A stretch of 64,000 nucleotides of DNA. Origin: Lysinibacillus sphaericus OT4b.31. Its GTDB lineage: Bacteria; Bacillota; Bacilli; Bacillales_A; Planococcaceae. Positions 45,575 through 54,972 of the stretch are shown here, piece after piece (position 1 is the stretch's first letter; the number at the start of each line of letters is the position of its first letter). The stretch covers positions 102,083-166,082 of the forward strand of contig NZ_KB933398.1 of assembly GCF_000392615.1 (NCBI RefSeq), in the 5' to 3' direction. The translations under genes were made by a program, and so were the position numbers. The notes beneath the pieces were generated by a model. That model searched no databases, was not told the origin of the DNA, and was given only the letters and a program-made list of their open reading frames with translations.

Positions 45575-46870
45575 TTATACATGTTCCTCTTGTACATTTG
45601 TTGGAGATTTTCCGAAATGTGTTAGTCGTTGAGCAAATGTTTCCCCTTGTACAGCGGAACTTTTAAAGATATCTTGGTATTCATAAGCGGCCGTACCGTG
45701 TTCCATAACATCTAGACCAGCAACCTCTTCCTCCGCTGTTACACGTAATGGGATAAATGCTTTAATAATGAATAAACCAGTTGATACAGATACGCCAACC
45801 CAAGCGATTGTTGCGATGACACCAATTGCTTGAATACCAAGTAAAGCAAACCCTCCACCGTAGAATAAACCTTGACCACCAACATCGAATAATCCAACAG
45901 CGAGAGTACCCCAAATGCCACAAACACCATGAACGGCTATCGCTCCTACAGGATCATCAATTTTTAGCTTCCACTCAATGAAGCGGACACCTTCCACTAA
46001 TAATGGCGCTGCAACCATACCAATTATCAGTGAACCGATAATGCTGACGTTCGCTGCACCAGCCGTAATACCTACAAGACCTGCTAACGCACCGTTTAGT
46101 GTTAAGGAGCCATCAATGTGACCGTAGCGAAATTTAGTATAGAAGGCAGTAGCGACAACACCAGCAGCAGCAGCGAAAAATGTGTTACTAATCACACTAG
46201 GTACAAGTTCGGGGTCGGCCGTTAAAGTAGATGCCCCATTAAAGCCGAACCATCCAAACCATAGTAAGAACACACCTAATGCGCCTAGTGGAATACTATG
46301 ACCTGTTATAACGTTGACGCGCCCGTTTTCATATTTTCCTAGACGAGGGCCAATGATTGCTGCCGCCACAAATGCTGCTACTGCACCTGTTAAATGAACA
46401 ACAGTTGAACCGGCGAAATCTACGAAACCTAGATCCGTTAACCAGCCTTGACCGCTCCAAACCCAGTGACCTACCACAGGATAAACCAATAACGTCATTA
46501 AAACGATAACTCCTATATATGCAAAAATATTCGTGCGTTCTGCTACAGCACCAGATAGGATGGTTGCACCAGTTGCTGCGAACATTGCTTGGAAGATAAA
46601 GAACGAAAGATCATCTACGCCATTTAAAGCAAAGCCATTTGTTCCGATGATACCGCCGGCTGTATCGCCAAACATAATCGCGTATCCACATAAGAAATAA
46701 ACGATACCGCCAAGTGAGATGGTAAGAAAGTTTTTCATAATAATATTGACTGCGTTTTTCGATCGCGTAAATCCTGCCTCAACCATGGCAAATCCTGCAT
46801 GCATAAAAAATACTAAAATTGTTCCGAGCATAACCCATACTAAATTTACAGATAACATCACTTCATCCAT
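45575..46870 (-). CDS. amtB: Ammonium transporter AmtB (NrgA)
   Basis: 431 aa, eleven membrane segments. Family landmarks: LVFFMHAGFAMVEAGFTRSKNAVNI, WVWSGQGWLTDLGFVDFAGSTVVHLTGAVAAF (pore histidine) and VHGVCGIWGTLAVGLF (second pore histidine). The cytosolic tail carries the site where PII binds. It lies 13 bp after the PII gene, the order seen in glnK-amtB rather than in B. subtilis nrgA-nrgB. Confidence 0.96.
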   Translation of the reverse strand: MDEVMLSVNLVWVMLGTILVFFMHAGFAMVEAGFTRSKNAVNIIMKNFLTISLGGIVYFLCGYAIMFGDTAGGIIGTNGFALNGVDDLSFFIFQAMFAATGATILSGAVAERTNIFAYIGVIVLMTLLVYPVVGHWVWSGQGWLTDLGFVDFAGSTVVHLTGAVAAFVAAAIIGPRLGKYENGRVNVITGHSIPLGALGVFLLWFGWFGFNGASTLTADPELVPSVISNTFFAAAAGVVATAFYTKFRYGHIDGSLTLNGALAGLVGITAGAANVSIIGSLIIGMVAAPLLVEGVRFIEWKLKIDDPVGAIAVHGVCGIWGTLAVGLFDVGGQGLFYGGGFALLGIQAIGVIATIAWVGVSVSTGLFIIKAFIPLRVTAEEEVAGLDVMEHGTAAYEYQDIFKSSAVQGETFAQRLTHFGKSPTNVQEEHV

Positions 46871-46883
46871 TTACATCGCCCCC

Positions 46884-47225
46884 TTAATCTACTGCAATTG
46901 ATCCGACTTCTTTAGTGCGGATACGAATTGCCTGTTCTACTGGATAAATAAAGATTTTACCGTCTCCAACTTTGCCAGTCGCTGCATCACGTAATAGAAC
47001 TTCCACAATGGCATCGACCTTTACATCATCGACTATCATTTCCAACTTTAGTTTTGGTAAAAATTCAATTTCATAAGTGTTCCCACGAAATAATCCCGTC
47101 CGGCCTAATTGGCGTCCACAGCCAGCAATTTCTGAAATACTTAGACCTGCAATTCCTTCTTTTGCAAGACCGTCCCTAACAGTGCCGAAAACTTCGGGAC
47201 GGATAATTGCCTCTATTTTTTTCAT
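46884..47225 (-). CDS. glnB: PII nitrogen-regulatory protein
   Basis: 113 aa from the ATG at 47225 (AAGGAG 9 nt upstream). The T-loop is GLFRGNTYEIEFLPK, with Tyr at the uridylylation position; B and C loops are DDVKVDAIVEVLLRDAATGKVGDGKIFIYPVEQAIRIRT. It senses 2-oxoglutarate and ATP and gates AmtB. It heads the operon below a GlnR/TnrA box. Confidence 0.95.
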   Translation of the reverse strand: MKKIEAIIRPEVFGTVRDGLAKEGIAGLSISEIAGCGRQLGRTGLFRGNTYEIEFLPKLKLEMIVDDVKVDAIVEVLLRDAATGKVGDGKIFIYPVEQAIRIRTKEVGSIAVD

Positions 47226-47305
47226 CAAAACCAACTCCTTGCGTTAATTTAATTTACATGTTAAAACGGAGAGGTATTCAACGCAATTGTTTTTTTCGAA
47301 ACACA

Positions 47306-47322
47306 TGTAAGGTTATGTAACA
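47306..47322 (-). promoter_or_regulatory. GlnR/TnrA box upstream of glnB-amtB
   Basis: TGTAAGGTTATGTAACA fits TGTNA-N7-TNACA exactly. It lies about 81 bp before the PII start, where TnrA activates nrgAB in B. subtilis. Confidence 0.7.
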
Positions 47323-47538
47323 TTATATTTTTTGTGTGTCGTAGTAAATTGTAAAAAAGCTAATTATTTAAGGAATGTAAGCGGTGCTAAAATTTGTGTC
47401 TAAAATATGTACGATTCGAAATTTTCTGATTATTTATGTGAGGAAATCTAACATCATTTCTCTGGAATGTTAAACGCAAGAATTTGGGTATATAGTGTAT
47501 ACTAGGACTAATTATGATAGCGGAAGAAGGGTTTTCTT

Positions 47539-49008
47539 ATGAGATCAAACTATGTTGACGATAGCTTAGCGTTGCACACAGACTTATATCAAATCAATAT
47601 GGCGGAGTCCTATTGGGCTGATGGCATACATAATAGAAAAGCAATTTTTGAATTATATTTTAGAAAATTACCGTTTGGTAATGGCTATGCCGTGTTTGCA
47701 GGGTTAGAGCGAATGCTCGAGTATTTGCGAGATTTTCGCTTCAGTGATTCAGATATTGCGTATTTACGTGAAGTGGTTGGCTATAAAGAGGACTTTATTG
47801 ATTATTTAAAGAATGTTCGATTTACAGGGGATATGTATTCAATGGTGGAAGGTGAACTTGTTTTCGCAAATGAACCAATTGTACGCATTGAAGCACCATT
47901 AGTGGAGGCGCAACTGATTGAAACGGCGCTACTAAACATTGTGAACTATCAAACCCTTATAGCAACAAAGGCCAGTCGTATTAAGCAAATTGTAAAAAAT
48001 GAAACGGCCATGGAATTTGGAACACGTCGAGCGCAAGAAATGGATGCAGCTATTTGGGGAACACGTGCGGCCTTCATCGGTGGTTTTGCATCTACTAGTA
48101 ACGTTCGTGCAGGTAAATTATTTAACATTCCTGTATCGGGCACACATGCGCATGCGCTTGTGCAGGCGTATAAAAATGATTACGATGCCTTTCATGCTTA
48201 TGCTAAACGTCACCGTGATTGTGTATTCTTAGTGGATACTTACAACACATTGAAATCAGGTGTGCCATCAGCGATTAAAGTAGCGAAGGAACTTGGTGAT
48301 AAAATTAATTTTGTTGGTATTCGCTTAGATAGCGGTGATATTGCTTTCTTGTCTAAGGAGGCACGCCGTATGCTGGATGAAGCTGGCTTCCATGATGTGA
48401 AAATCGTGGTTTCCAATGATCTCGACGAATACACGATTTTGAACTTAAAGGCGCAAGACGCACGTGTGGATGTATGGGGGATAGGTACAAAGCTTATAAC
48501 GGCTTACGATCAACCTGCATTAGGGGCTGTTTATAAAATGGTTGCTATTGAAAATGATGATGGTCGGTTAGAAGATACGATTAAAATTTCTGCAAATGCT
48601 GAAAAAGTATCGACACCAGGCCTCAAAAATTTATATCGCATTATCGATCGGAAAAATGGCAAGGCAGAGGGAGACTATATTACGATGCATGATGAGGACC
48701 CTCAATCCCAAGAACGTATTAAAATGTTCCACCCGGTGCATACATTTGTATCGAAGTTTGTGACGAACTTTGAAGCGAAAAATTTACATCAACTTGTTAT
48801 TAAAAATGGGGAAGTTCGCTATCAAAATCCTACTTTAGAAGAAATGCGTACTTACGCTGCGGAGAACTTGGAGTTGCTATGGGATGAATATAAACGTTCC
48901 ATGAATCCAGAGGAGTATCCGGTCGATTTAAGCCAAAAATGTTGGGATAATAAGATGCGTAATATTGAAGAAGTTCGGGATATGGTCAATAGAATTGTGA
49001 AAGAGTAA
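47539..49008 (+). CDS. pncB: Nicotinate phosphoribosyltransferase
   Basis: 489 aa. First step of NAD salvage: nicotinate + PRPP to NaMN. Motifs: DLYQINMAESYW near the N-terminus, MEFGTRRAQEMDAAIWGTRAAFIGG, GTHAHALVQA (active-site histidine loop), GIRLDSGDIAFLSKEAR and VWGIGTKLITAYDQPALG. The NAD synthetase gene follows 15 bp later, pairing both ends of the salvage route. Confidence 0.95.
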   Translation: MRSNYVDDSLALHTDLYQINMAESYWADGIHNRKAIFELYFRKLPFGNGYAVFAGLERMLEYLRDFRFSDSDIAYLREVVGYKEDFIDYLKNVRFTGDMYSMVEGELVFANEPIVRIEAPLVEAQLIETALLNIVNYQTLIATKASRIKQIVKNETAMEFGTRRAQEMDAAIWGTRAAFIGGFASTSNVRAGKLFNIPVSGTHAHALVQAYKNDYDAFHAYAKRHRDCVFLVDTYNTLKSGVPSAIKVAKELGDKINFVGIRLDSGDIAFLSKEARRMLDEAGFHDVKIVVSNDLDEYTILNLKAQDARVDVWGIGTKLITAYDQPALGAVYKMVAIENDDGRLEDTIKISANAEKVSTPGLKNLYRIIDRKNGKAEGDYITMHDEDPQSQERIKMFHPVHTFVSKFVTNFEAKNLHQLVIKNGEVRYQNPTLEEMRTYAAENLELLWDEYKRSMNPEEYPVDLSQKCWDNKMRNIEEVRDMVNRIVKE

Positions 49009-49023
49009 GGAGTGGAAAGCGAT

Positions 49024-49848
49024 ATGACTTTACAGCAACAAATCATTCAGGAATTACGTGTATTACCGTCAATTGATGCACAAGAAGAAATTCGAAAATC
49101 CGTTGATTTTTTGAAAGCATACGCCCGTAAATATAGCTTTATAAAAGGTTTTGTACTTGGTATATCAGGTGGACAAGACTCTACTTTGACAGGAAAACTA
49201 ACACAACTCGCGGTTGATGAATTAAATGCAGAGGCAGGAGAAGTGAAATATTCGTTTTGGGCAGTTCGTTTACCGTATGGCGTACAAGCAGATGAACAGG
49301 ACTGTCAGGATGCCATTGATTATATAAAACCTTCGAAAACCTATACAGTAAACATCAAAGAATCGGTTGATGCCAGTGTCCGTGCATTAGCAACTGCTGA
49401 TGTGGAGCTAAGTGATTTTGCAAAAGGGAATGAAAAAGCACGTGAACGAATGAAGGTACAGTTTTCTATTGCTGCGATGAAAAGCGCTGTCGTTTTAGGA
49501 ACAGATCATGCGGCAGAGGCAATCACTGGTTTTTATACAAAATTCGGTGATGGTGGAGCAGATTTAATGCCGATTTATCGTCTTAACAAACGTCAAGGTA
49601 AGCATTTATTGGCGGCGTTAGATTGCCCACAGCATCTGTATTTAAAAGTACCAACAGCAGATTTAGAGGAAAATCGTCCATCATTACCAGACGAAGTGGC
49701 CTTAGGTCTGACTTATGATCAAATTGATGATTATTTAGAGGGAAAGGAAATTCCTAAAGAGGCACGTGAAAAGCTAGAAGGGCATTATTTACGATCACAA
49801 CATAAACGCCATATGCCAATCACAATTTTTGATGATTTTTGGCAATAA
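49024..49848 (+). CDS. nadE: NH3-dependent NAD synthetase
   Basis: 274 aa from the ATG at 49024; B. subtilis NadE is 272 aa and aligns from here. PP-loop SGGQDSTL binds ATP. Further blocks: FAVRLPYG-like [66 protein letters not shown]. It amidates NaAD with ammonia. A structured terminator follows at 49862-49920. Confidence 0.96.
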   Translation: MTLQQQIIQELRVLPSIDAQEEIRKSVDFLKAYARKYSFIKGFVLGISGGQDSTLTGKLTQLAVDELNAEAGEVKYSFWAVRLPYGVQADEQDCQDAIDYIKPSKTYTVNIKESVDASVRALATADVELSDFAKGNEKARERMKVQFSIAAMKSAVVLGTDHAAEAITGFYTKFGDGGADLMPIYRLNKRQGKHLLAALDCPQHLYLKVPTADLEENRPSLPDEVALGLTYDQIDDYLEGKEIPKEAREKLEGHYLRSQHKRHMPITIFDDFWQ

Positions 49849-49861
49849 AATAAGTTCATGG

Positions 49862-49920
49862 GAAAAGAGCTGACCAAAAGTGTGATTATACACTATGCGG
49901 AACAGTTCTTTTCTACTTTT
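49862..49920 (+). terminator. Terminator after pncB-nadE
   Basis: Two-part hairpin: GAAAAGAGCTG...CAGTTCTTTTC outside, AGTGT...ACACT inside, followed by a T tract. Confidence 0.7.
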
Positions 49921-50014
49921 TTTTATGTAATTGGTTCTGTTTGCTTGATTTCGAGCATATAATGTCGATATAAATACCTATAAAGCTGATAAAAAGAAAA
50001 GGGGGGTAATTATT

Positions 50015-50335
50015 TTGAGGACTTCTAGAGTAAGTGCAACGACAAACAGTACTTTTCGTAATGAACAGCAGTATTTGCATGCAGGTGACATTAGCCATAA
50101 TTTCGGACAGAATCCGAAACAAAAATTTAGACAGAGCATGAGTAAAAATAAGGAAAATAAACAGCCGCTTATTAATAAACAAATGAAGCAACACGGTCTA
50201 AATAAAATAGAAGTTGCTTACGTTGACAGCGGTAGCGATCTGCAAATCCGTAATGAGCTATCTGAAACCGCTATAAAATTAAGTCGAATAAGCAAGCAAA
50301 AGAAGCGTCTCACTAGTTACCTCTCTTCTATATAA
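50015..50335 (+). CDS. Small basic hypothetical protein
   Basis: 106 aa, TTG start with GGGGGG 8 nt upstream, and a terminator 16 bp after the stop, so a real gene is likely. Asn, Gln and Lys rich, no membrane segment, helical C-terminal half (ELSETAIKLSRISKQKKRL). No family recognised. It sits between nadE and the 42-bp repeat array. Confidence 0.6.
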   Translation: MRTSRVSATTNSTFRNEQQYLHAGDISHNFGQNPKQKFRQSMSKNKENKQPLINKQMKQHGLNKIEVAYVDSGSDLQIRNELSETAIKLSRISKQKKRLTSYLSSI

Positions 50336-50350
50336 CCGTCCGTGAAATTG

Positions 50351-50384
50351 ACCCTCTCTACCATTTATGGTGGTGGGGGTTTTT
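50351..50384 (+). terminator. Terminator after the small basic gene
   Basis: ACCCTCTCTACCAT / ATGGTGGTGGGGGT stem with G-U pairs and T5. Confidence 0.7.
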
Positions 50385-50429
50385 GTGTTTTCAAAAAAGC
50401 AGAGTGACCACTCGAGTGAGGCTTCGTAT

Positions 50430-50560
50430 CGCTCAGGAAACGCACGCGAACGCTCGGGTAAGTCCGTGTATCGCTCAGGAAACGCACGCGAACGCTCGGG
50501 TAAGTCCGTGTATCGCTCGGGTCCCGCGCAGAAACGCTCGGGTGAGCCTGTGTACCCACG
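50430..50560. repeat. Tandem array: three 42-bp units
   Basis: Units of TATCGCTCAGGAAACGCACG... type start at about 50429, 50471 and 50513. The first two are identical; the third is diverged (TATCGCTCGGGTCCCGCGCAG). The block is GC-rich against an AT-rich background. Because 42 is a multiple of three, frames stay open on both strands, giving ORFs of 60-75 codons that have no ribosome sites and are probably not genes. Confidence 0.92.
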
Positions 50561-50773
50561 TCCCCCAACGTAAAATCGGTTTAGCTAAAACCCATAATCG
50601 GATGCTCTAAACAAATGTCCATTCACTAAATAACCCAACAAAACCTTGATTTCGAGACGTTCAATAATTATTCAAGAAGATTTTTCCAATTCTTCACAGG
50701 GATTTTCATCTTATTTCACAACTTATCTGTAATGTATTATTTGCAACAGAAAAAAGATTTGGGGGAAGCAGTT

Positions 50774-51412
50774 GTGAAAAAATTATGGATACCTGTACTA
50801 GCGATTTTACTATTACTAGGAGCATGTGGTACAGAAAAAACGCAAGTAAAGGAAGATGAAACTAAGCAAGAGGTAGGGGGAAATAAATCAGAAATGCAGG
50901 ATAATTCTGTGCAAGTTGCTTCGTTGGCTGATCCGCGGTTACAAGAACCGAAAGAAGATACTGTTTGTGAGATGTGTAATATGAAAGTATATATGAAGGA
51001 TCATGATATGGGCGTTTTTTCTACACAAGCGATTAAAGAGGATGGGACGATTGCTTTTTATGATGACATCGGTTGCTTATTAAATGCAGAGGTAGCAAAT
51101 GAAGAAACAAATGAAAAGTTTGTTCGTGATTACATTACGAAGGACTGGGCAAAGGTTGAGGATGTCACAATCGTCAAAACGGAGCTGAAATCACCGATGA
51201 ACTGGGGGTATATTTATTTCACTGATAAAGCACATGCAGATAAATATATCACTGAACATCCTAAAGCGTATGTAGAAAAATTACAAAAAATAAAAGATGA
51301 TGCACTAGAGCGCCGCAAAAAGAAAATGCAAGAAAAAGAAGCAAATGGTGAAGTGGAGCCAATGCAAATGGAAGAGAAGAATCATGAAGAAGGTCATGAT
51401 CATAATCACTAA
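50774..51412 (+). CDS. nosL: NosL-like copper lipoprotein (first copy)
   Basis: 212 aa from GTG at 50774 with GGGGGAA upstream. Leader KKLWIPVLAILLLLGAC ends in an LGAC lipobox. The NosL domain carries the CEMCNMKVY copper motif and FYDDIGCLL; the C-terminal tail is charged and His-rich (NHEEGHDHNH), a possible metal site. NosL binds Cu(I) and helps assemble the copper centres of nitrous oxide reductase. The gene heads a cluster that lacks that reductase. Confidence 0.88.
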   Translation: MKKLWIPVLAILLLLGACGTEKTQVKEDETKQEVGGNKSEMQDNSVQVASLADPRLQEPKEDTVCEMCNMKVYMKDHDMGVFSTQAIKEDGTIAFYDDIGCLLNAEVANEETNEKFVRDYITKDWAKVEDVTIVKTELKSPMNWGYIYFTDKAHADKYITEHPKAYVEKLQKIKDDALERRKKKMQEKEANGEVEPMQMEEKNHEEGHDHNH

Positions 51413-51469
51413 TACTGGAAGGCTAGGGGATTCCTCTAGTCTTTTCAGGCTGAACTGGGAGGTAGTGGT

Positions 51470-52744
51470 ATGGTGAAGAAAATAAGCAGTGTCTTATTGT
51501 TTTTTCTAGTTATGAGCCAGACGGTCTATGCAGATTTTGATGTGCAAGAAGCCATTGATGCAGCAAAACCTGGAGCAATAATTTCCATCCCTACTGGACA
51601 TTACAAAGGTAACTTTGTTTTAACAAAAAAAATAACACTGCGTGGTGAACAAGGGACTGAACTTGTCGCACTTGGGAACGAGCCGGTGCTTCGTATTGAC
51701 GGTTCCACTAAGGTGACGATAGAGAATATGACGTTATCGGGAACAAAACAAGCAATTGTGGCAAGTGATGTAGACGGTCTAGAGCTGCGGCATCTAAAAA
51801 TGAAGGATATTCATGCGGGTGTGCATATTCAACGCTCGAAAAATGTGCGTATCCAACACATTGAAGTGACTGGTAAACAGGCGCATTATTCGAAAAAGGG
51901 CAATGGACTAGCGATTTTTCAGAGTGAAGATGTTGTGGTAGAGGACGCGAACATAAACCATGTACAGGATGGGATTTACGTGGAAGAAGTGAAGAATATA
52001 CGTGTACAAAATAACACAATAGCGAACAGCCGTTACGGGATGCATTTTATGTATTCAAGTAATGCACAGGCGTCTCATAATACATATCAAAATAATGTTA
52101 CGGGGCTCATGATTATGATGACAAGCAACATTTCTATCAAGGGCAATCATCTAGCAAACCACAACGGTTTAAATAGTTACAGTATGTTGTTATATGACGT
52201 ACAGCAAGCGGTTGTTGAGCTAAATACAATTAAGAACAATCGAACAGGTGTGGCGTTGCAAAAAAGTACAGGTATTCACATAGCGAGTAATGATTTTCAA
52301 ATGAATCAAACGGCACTCGAGGGAACGAAGGTAGATGGCCATTCAAAGGTGACGAATAATCAATTTACAGGCAATATCTTAACGGCACGCTCAGATCATC
52401 AAGGCTTTTTACTATCGAATAATTATTATGATGATTACGCGGGCATTGATTTAGAGAATGACGGTATGGGTGACGTTCCATATGTGGCTGTGTCAAGTTT
52501 TGGACAGTGGATGGTGCGTCAGCCTGTATATCAATATTTTGTGGCATCACCTAGCGTGGTTTTACTCACTTCCCTGGATCAGCAAATAAATAAAACCGAA
52601 AAGTCGGTACTCGTGGATGTTACGCCGAAGCTAATGATGGACCAAATAACGGAAAAGAGCAGAACAAATATTAAACAGTTATTACTAGGTTTTCTCATTA
52701 TAATCGCTAGTGTCTGGCTATGGAGAAGAGGAATGATGGAATGA
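51470..52744 (+). CDS. nosD: NosD-like periplasmic beta-helix protein
   Basis: 424 aa. Signal peptide (ISSVLLFFLVMSQTVYA), then about ten right-handed beta-helix repeats (for example NVTGLMIMMTSNISIKGNHL, IKNNRTGVALQKSTGIHI) and a closing membrane helix (LLLGFLIIIASVWLW). NosD works with the NosFY ABC transporter to mature the CuZ site by supplying sulfur or copper. The second nosL overlaps its stop by 4 bp. GGGAGG precedes the ATG. Confidence 0.92.
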   Translation: MVKKISSVLLFFLVMSQTVYADFDVQEAIDAAKPGAIISIPTGHYKGNFVLTKKITLRGEQGTELVALGNEPVLRIDGSTKVTIENMTLSGTKQAIVASDVDGLELRHLKMKDIHAGVHIQRSKNVRIQHIEVTGKQAHYSKKGNGLAIFQSEDVVVEDANINHVQDGIYVEEVKNIRVQNNTIANSRYGMHFMYSSNAQASHNTYQNNVTGLMIMMTSNISIKGNHLANHNGLNSYSMLLYDVQQAVVELNTIKNNRTGVALQKSTGIHIASNDFQMNQTALEGTKVDGHSKVTNNQFTGNILTARSDHQGFLLSNNYYDDYAGIDLENDGMGDVPYVAVSSFGQWMVRQPVYQYFVASPSVVLLTSLDQQINKTEKSVLVDVTPKLMMDQITEKSRTNIKQLLLGFLIIIASVWLWRRGMME

Positions 52745-53193
52745 AAAAATGGATACTAATTGTCGTTGTGTGGTGCGTATTATTAGTTGGCTGTAATGAA
52801 AAAGCGTATGAACCACGTGAAATTGTTGGTGAAACGGATGTTTGCAAAATTTGCAATATGAGTATTGTTCACAATAAGTATGCAGGGCAAATTGTTTTAA
52901 AGAATGGCGATTATGAAATGTTTGATGATCTAGGGTGTCTAATGGAATATATTGATGCCAATGGAGATGAAGAGATTGGCGCTGCATTTATCAAGGATTC
53001 GACGGAAAATGAGTGGATTGATGTTTTTAAGGCGACGTTTGTTTACAGCAAAGAGTATTGGACCCCCATGAATTATGGTGTATTGGCTTTTAAAACGAAG
53101 GATGCAGCAGATAAATGGATGACTACCGAAGGAGATGGTCAGGTTCTTGTTTATAAAGATTTACAGGATTTTAATTGGGGGATTAACCAATGA
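52741..53193 (+). CDS. nosL: NosL-like copper lipoprotein (second copy)
   Basis: 150 aa, ATGA overlap with nosD. Leader WILIVVVWCVLLVGC ends in an LVGC lipobox. VCKICNMSIVHNKYAGQI keeps the CxxCxM motif and MFDDLGCLMEYI corresponds to the FYDDIGCLL of the first copy. It is shorter and lacks the His-rich tail. The nosY gene overlaps its stop (ATGA). Confidence 0.9.
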   Translation: MKKWILIVVVWCVLLVGCNEKAYEPREIVGETDVCKICNMSIVHNKYAGQIVLKNGDYEMFDDLGCLMEYIDANGDEEIGAAFIKDSTENEWIDVFKATFVYSKEYWTPMNYGVLAFKTKDAADKWMTTEGDGQVLVYKDLQDFNWGINQ

Positions 53194-54002
53194 TGCACAG
53201 TATGCTCATGAAGCTTGAATTGAAGCAGATGTTGAGAAGTCGGTGGATGCAACTAGTAGGTTTGCTGTTTACATTCGTTTTTACAGCTATTATCGTCATT
53301 CAGCAAATGGCGTTACCTGATGTTGAAGGTTTCACGCGCCAAACAGCTTCATTTTTAAATGTATTACTATTTTTATTACCGCTATTTATTTTAACAATTG
53401 GTAGCATGAGTGTTGCTGGTGATATAGAATCGGGCTGGTTTTCTTTATTAAAGACATATCCCATGACAAGGGCACAATACATTGTCGGAAAGTATATGGC
53501 AGCTGTTTGTGCTTTTGTATTAGTTGTTGTAGTAGCGTTCGGCGTTGTGTTGGCACTTGGAGGATTTCTTGGTGGCGTGCGTTTACCACTGATCTTTATT
53601 ACGTTGACGTTAATGTGTATTGTGATATTCGCATCTCTAGCAATTGTCATTGGGGCGTTTGCAAAAACAAGATTATTTGCGCTGTCTTTGTCACTTGTTT
53701 TATGGTCGTTTTTTTTATTGCTTTTATCCTACGCATTAATGGCGATTGGTACTGTAGTTGCAGGGCATATTTTACAAAAGCTAACGGTTATCGTAATACA
53801 CATTAATCCCGCAGAATGGCTACGCTTTGGTTACTTCATTTTTTCTGATCAAGCGAGTGTACTTGGACCTGCGTTTTATGGAGTTACACAGTTTTACTCG
53901 TCCTATTTAGGTTATATAGTCTATGGGGCAGTAACATTTCTTTGGGTAACTATACCGTTACTATGTGCAAATAAGCTACTACAGAAAAGAGGGAAACGTT
54001 AA
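53190..54002 (+). CDS. nosY: NosY-like ABC-2 permease
   Basis: 270 aa with six membrane segments. The TM2 start LLPLFILTIGSMSVAGDIESGWFSLLKTYPMTRAQYIVGKY is the ABC-2 / NosY signature. It would form the membrane part of the NosFY transporter feeding NosD. Overlaps by 1-4 bp with the genes on both sides. Confidence 0.9.
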   Translation: MMHSMLMKLELKQMLRSRWMQLVGLLFTFVFTAIIVIQQMALPDVEGFTRQTASFLNVLLFLLPLFILTIGSMSVAGDIESGWFSLLKTYPMTRAQYIVGKYMAAVCAFVLVVVVAFGVVLALGGFLGGVRLPLIFITLTLMCIVIFASLAIVIGAFAKTRLFALSLSLVLWSFFLLLLSYALMAIGTVVAGHILQKLTVIVIHINPAEWLRFGYFIFSDQASVLGPAFYGVTQFYSSYLGYIVYGAVTFLWVTIPLLCANKLLQKRGKR

Positions 54003-54679
54003 TGTTACTTGAGGTGAAAGATTTATCGAATGTATATGAAAATAATAAAGGTCTAAAAAAAGCGTCCTTTTCTGTACGGGCAGGACGTATTTTGGCACTT
54101 GCTGGCGGTAATGGTGCGGGTAAAAGTACACTTATTCGTCTTATAACTGGTCAAGAAAAACAAAAGGCTGGGGAGCTTATTTGGCGGGAGCGACAAGCCA
54201 TTCGTTTTATGCCGGACGATATAGATTTTCCATCGATGCTAACGGCAGCAGAAGTTATACAGTTACTCGCTTCGTTAAAAAAAGTAGGGCCAAATGAGCG
54301 GGAAAAGGTCTTAAAACGAGTTGGATTATGGGATGTGAAGAAACAAAAGGTTCAGCAATTTTCAAAGGGGATGCGTCAGCGTCTTAACCTAGCACAAAGT
54401 TTACTTGGGAATGGGCACTTGCTTATTTTAGATGAACCAACAAATGGTCTGGACCCCTTCTGGATTGCTGAGCTGAAAAAAATGATGTTAGAAGAAAAAG
54501 CAAAAGGTTATACAGTAGTATTCTCCACGCATCTATTAGCCTTTGCAGAGGAGGTAGCGGATGATGTGCTGGTTTTACATGAAGGGGAAATATTAATTTC
54601 CGGTGACTTGAAAGAAATCCTCGCAGAAGAAAATTGCACTACTTTAGAAAAATTATGGCTAAAAAAATTAAATTTGTAA
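54002..54679 (+). CDS. nosF: NosF-like ABC ATP-binding protein
   Basis: 225 aa. Walker A GGNGAGKST, signature FSKGMRQRLNLAQSLLG (SKGMRQR variant of ABC-2 exporters), Walker B LLILDEPTNGLD, switch STHLLAFAEEVAD. Its ATG shares an A with the TAA of nosY. Last gene of the cluster, closed by a terminator at 54716. Confidence 0.92.
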   Translation: MLLEVKDLSNVYENNKGLKKASFSVRAGRILALAGGNGAGKSTLIRLITGQEKQKAGELIWRERQAIRFMPDDIDFPSMLTAAEVIQLLASLKKVGPNEREKVLKRVGLWDVKKQKVQQFSKGMRQRLNLAQSLLGNGHLLILDEPTNGLDPFWIAELKKMMLEEKAKGYTVVFSTHLLAFAEEVADDVLVLHEGEILISGDLKEILAEENCTTLEKLWLKKLNL

Positions 54680-54862
54680 CGTTTTGATAGATAATGTCGT
54701 TATATAGTAGTAGGTGGGCTTGTTTGAAAAAACTTCAGACAAGCCTTTTTTAATGAGCTTTAAAGGGCGGCCGTGAATCTTCATCCATAAAAAATCACGA
54801 ATAAGAAAAGGGAATAATGCCCATAATGGACTAAATAAAATAGCTAAATATATATTATCCAA
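54668..54862 (-). other. Possible small membrane protein or remnant on the minus strand
   Basis: A 64-codon frame starts IYLAILFSPLWALFPFLIRD and continues FLWMKIHGRPLKLIKKG, which reads like a genuine membrane hairpin protein. But it begins with TTG without a convincing ribosome site, and its 3' third is the nos terminator. It may be a decayed gene. Confidence 0.3.
54716..54752 (+). terminator. Terminator of the nos cluster
   Basis: GGCTTGT / ACAAGCC stem with six T. Confidence 0.8.
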
Positions 54863-54972
54863 ATGATAGGAATTCCAGATAATTGTGTTACTATGAAGTT
54901 TTCGTTATGCTTAAATCAAGTTATCGTGCAATTCACACAATTGTTTGATGAAATAAGGAGGTATTTTAATTT

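Noticed and set aside
50365..50610. Three overlapping ORFs of 60-75 codons across the 42-bp array
   Set aside because: They exist because the repeat length is a multiple of three; none has a ribosome site and the plus-strand ones start inside a terminator.
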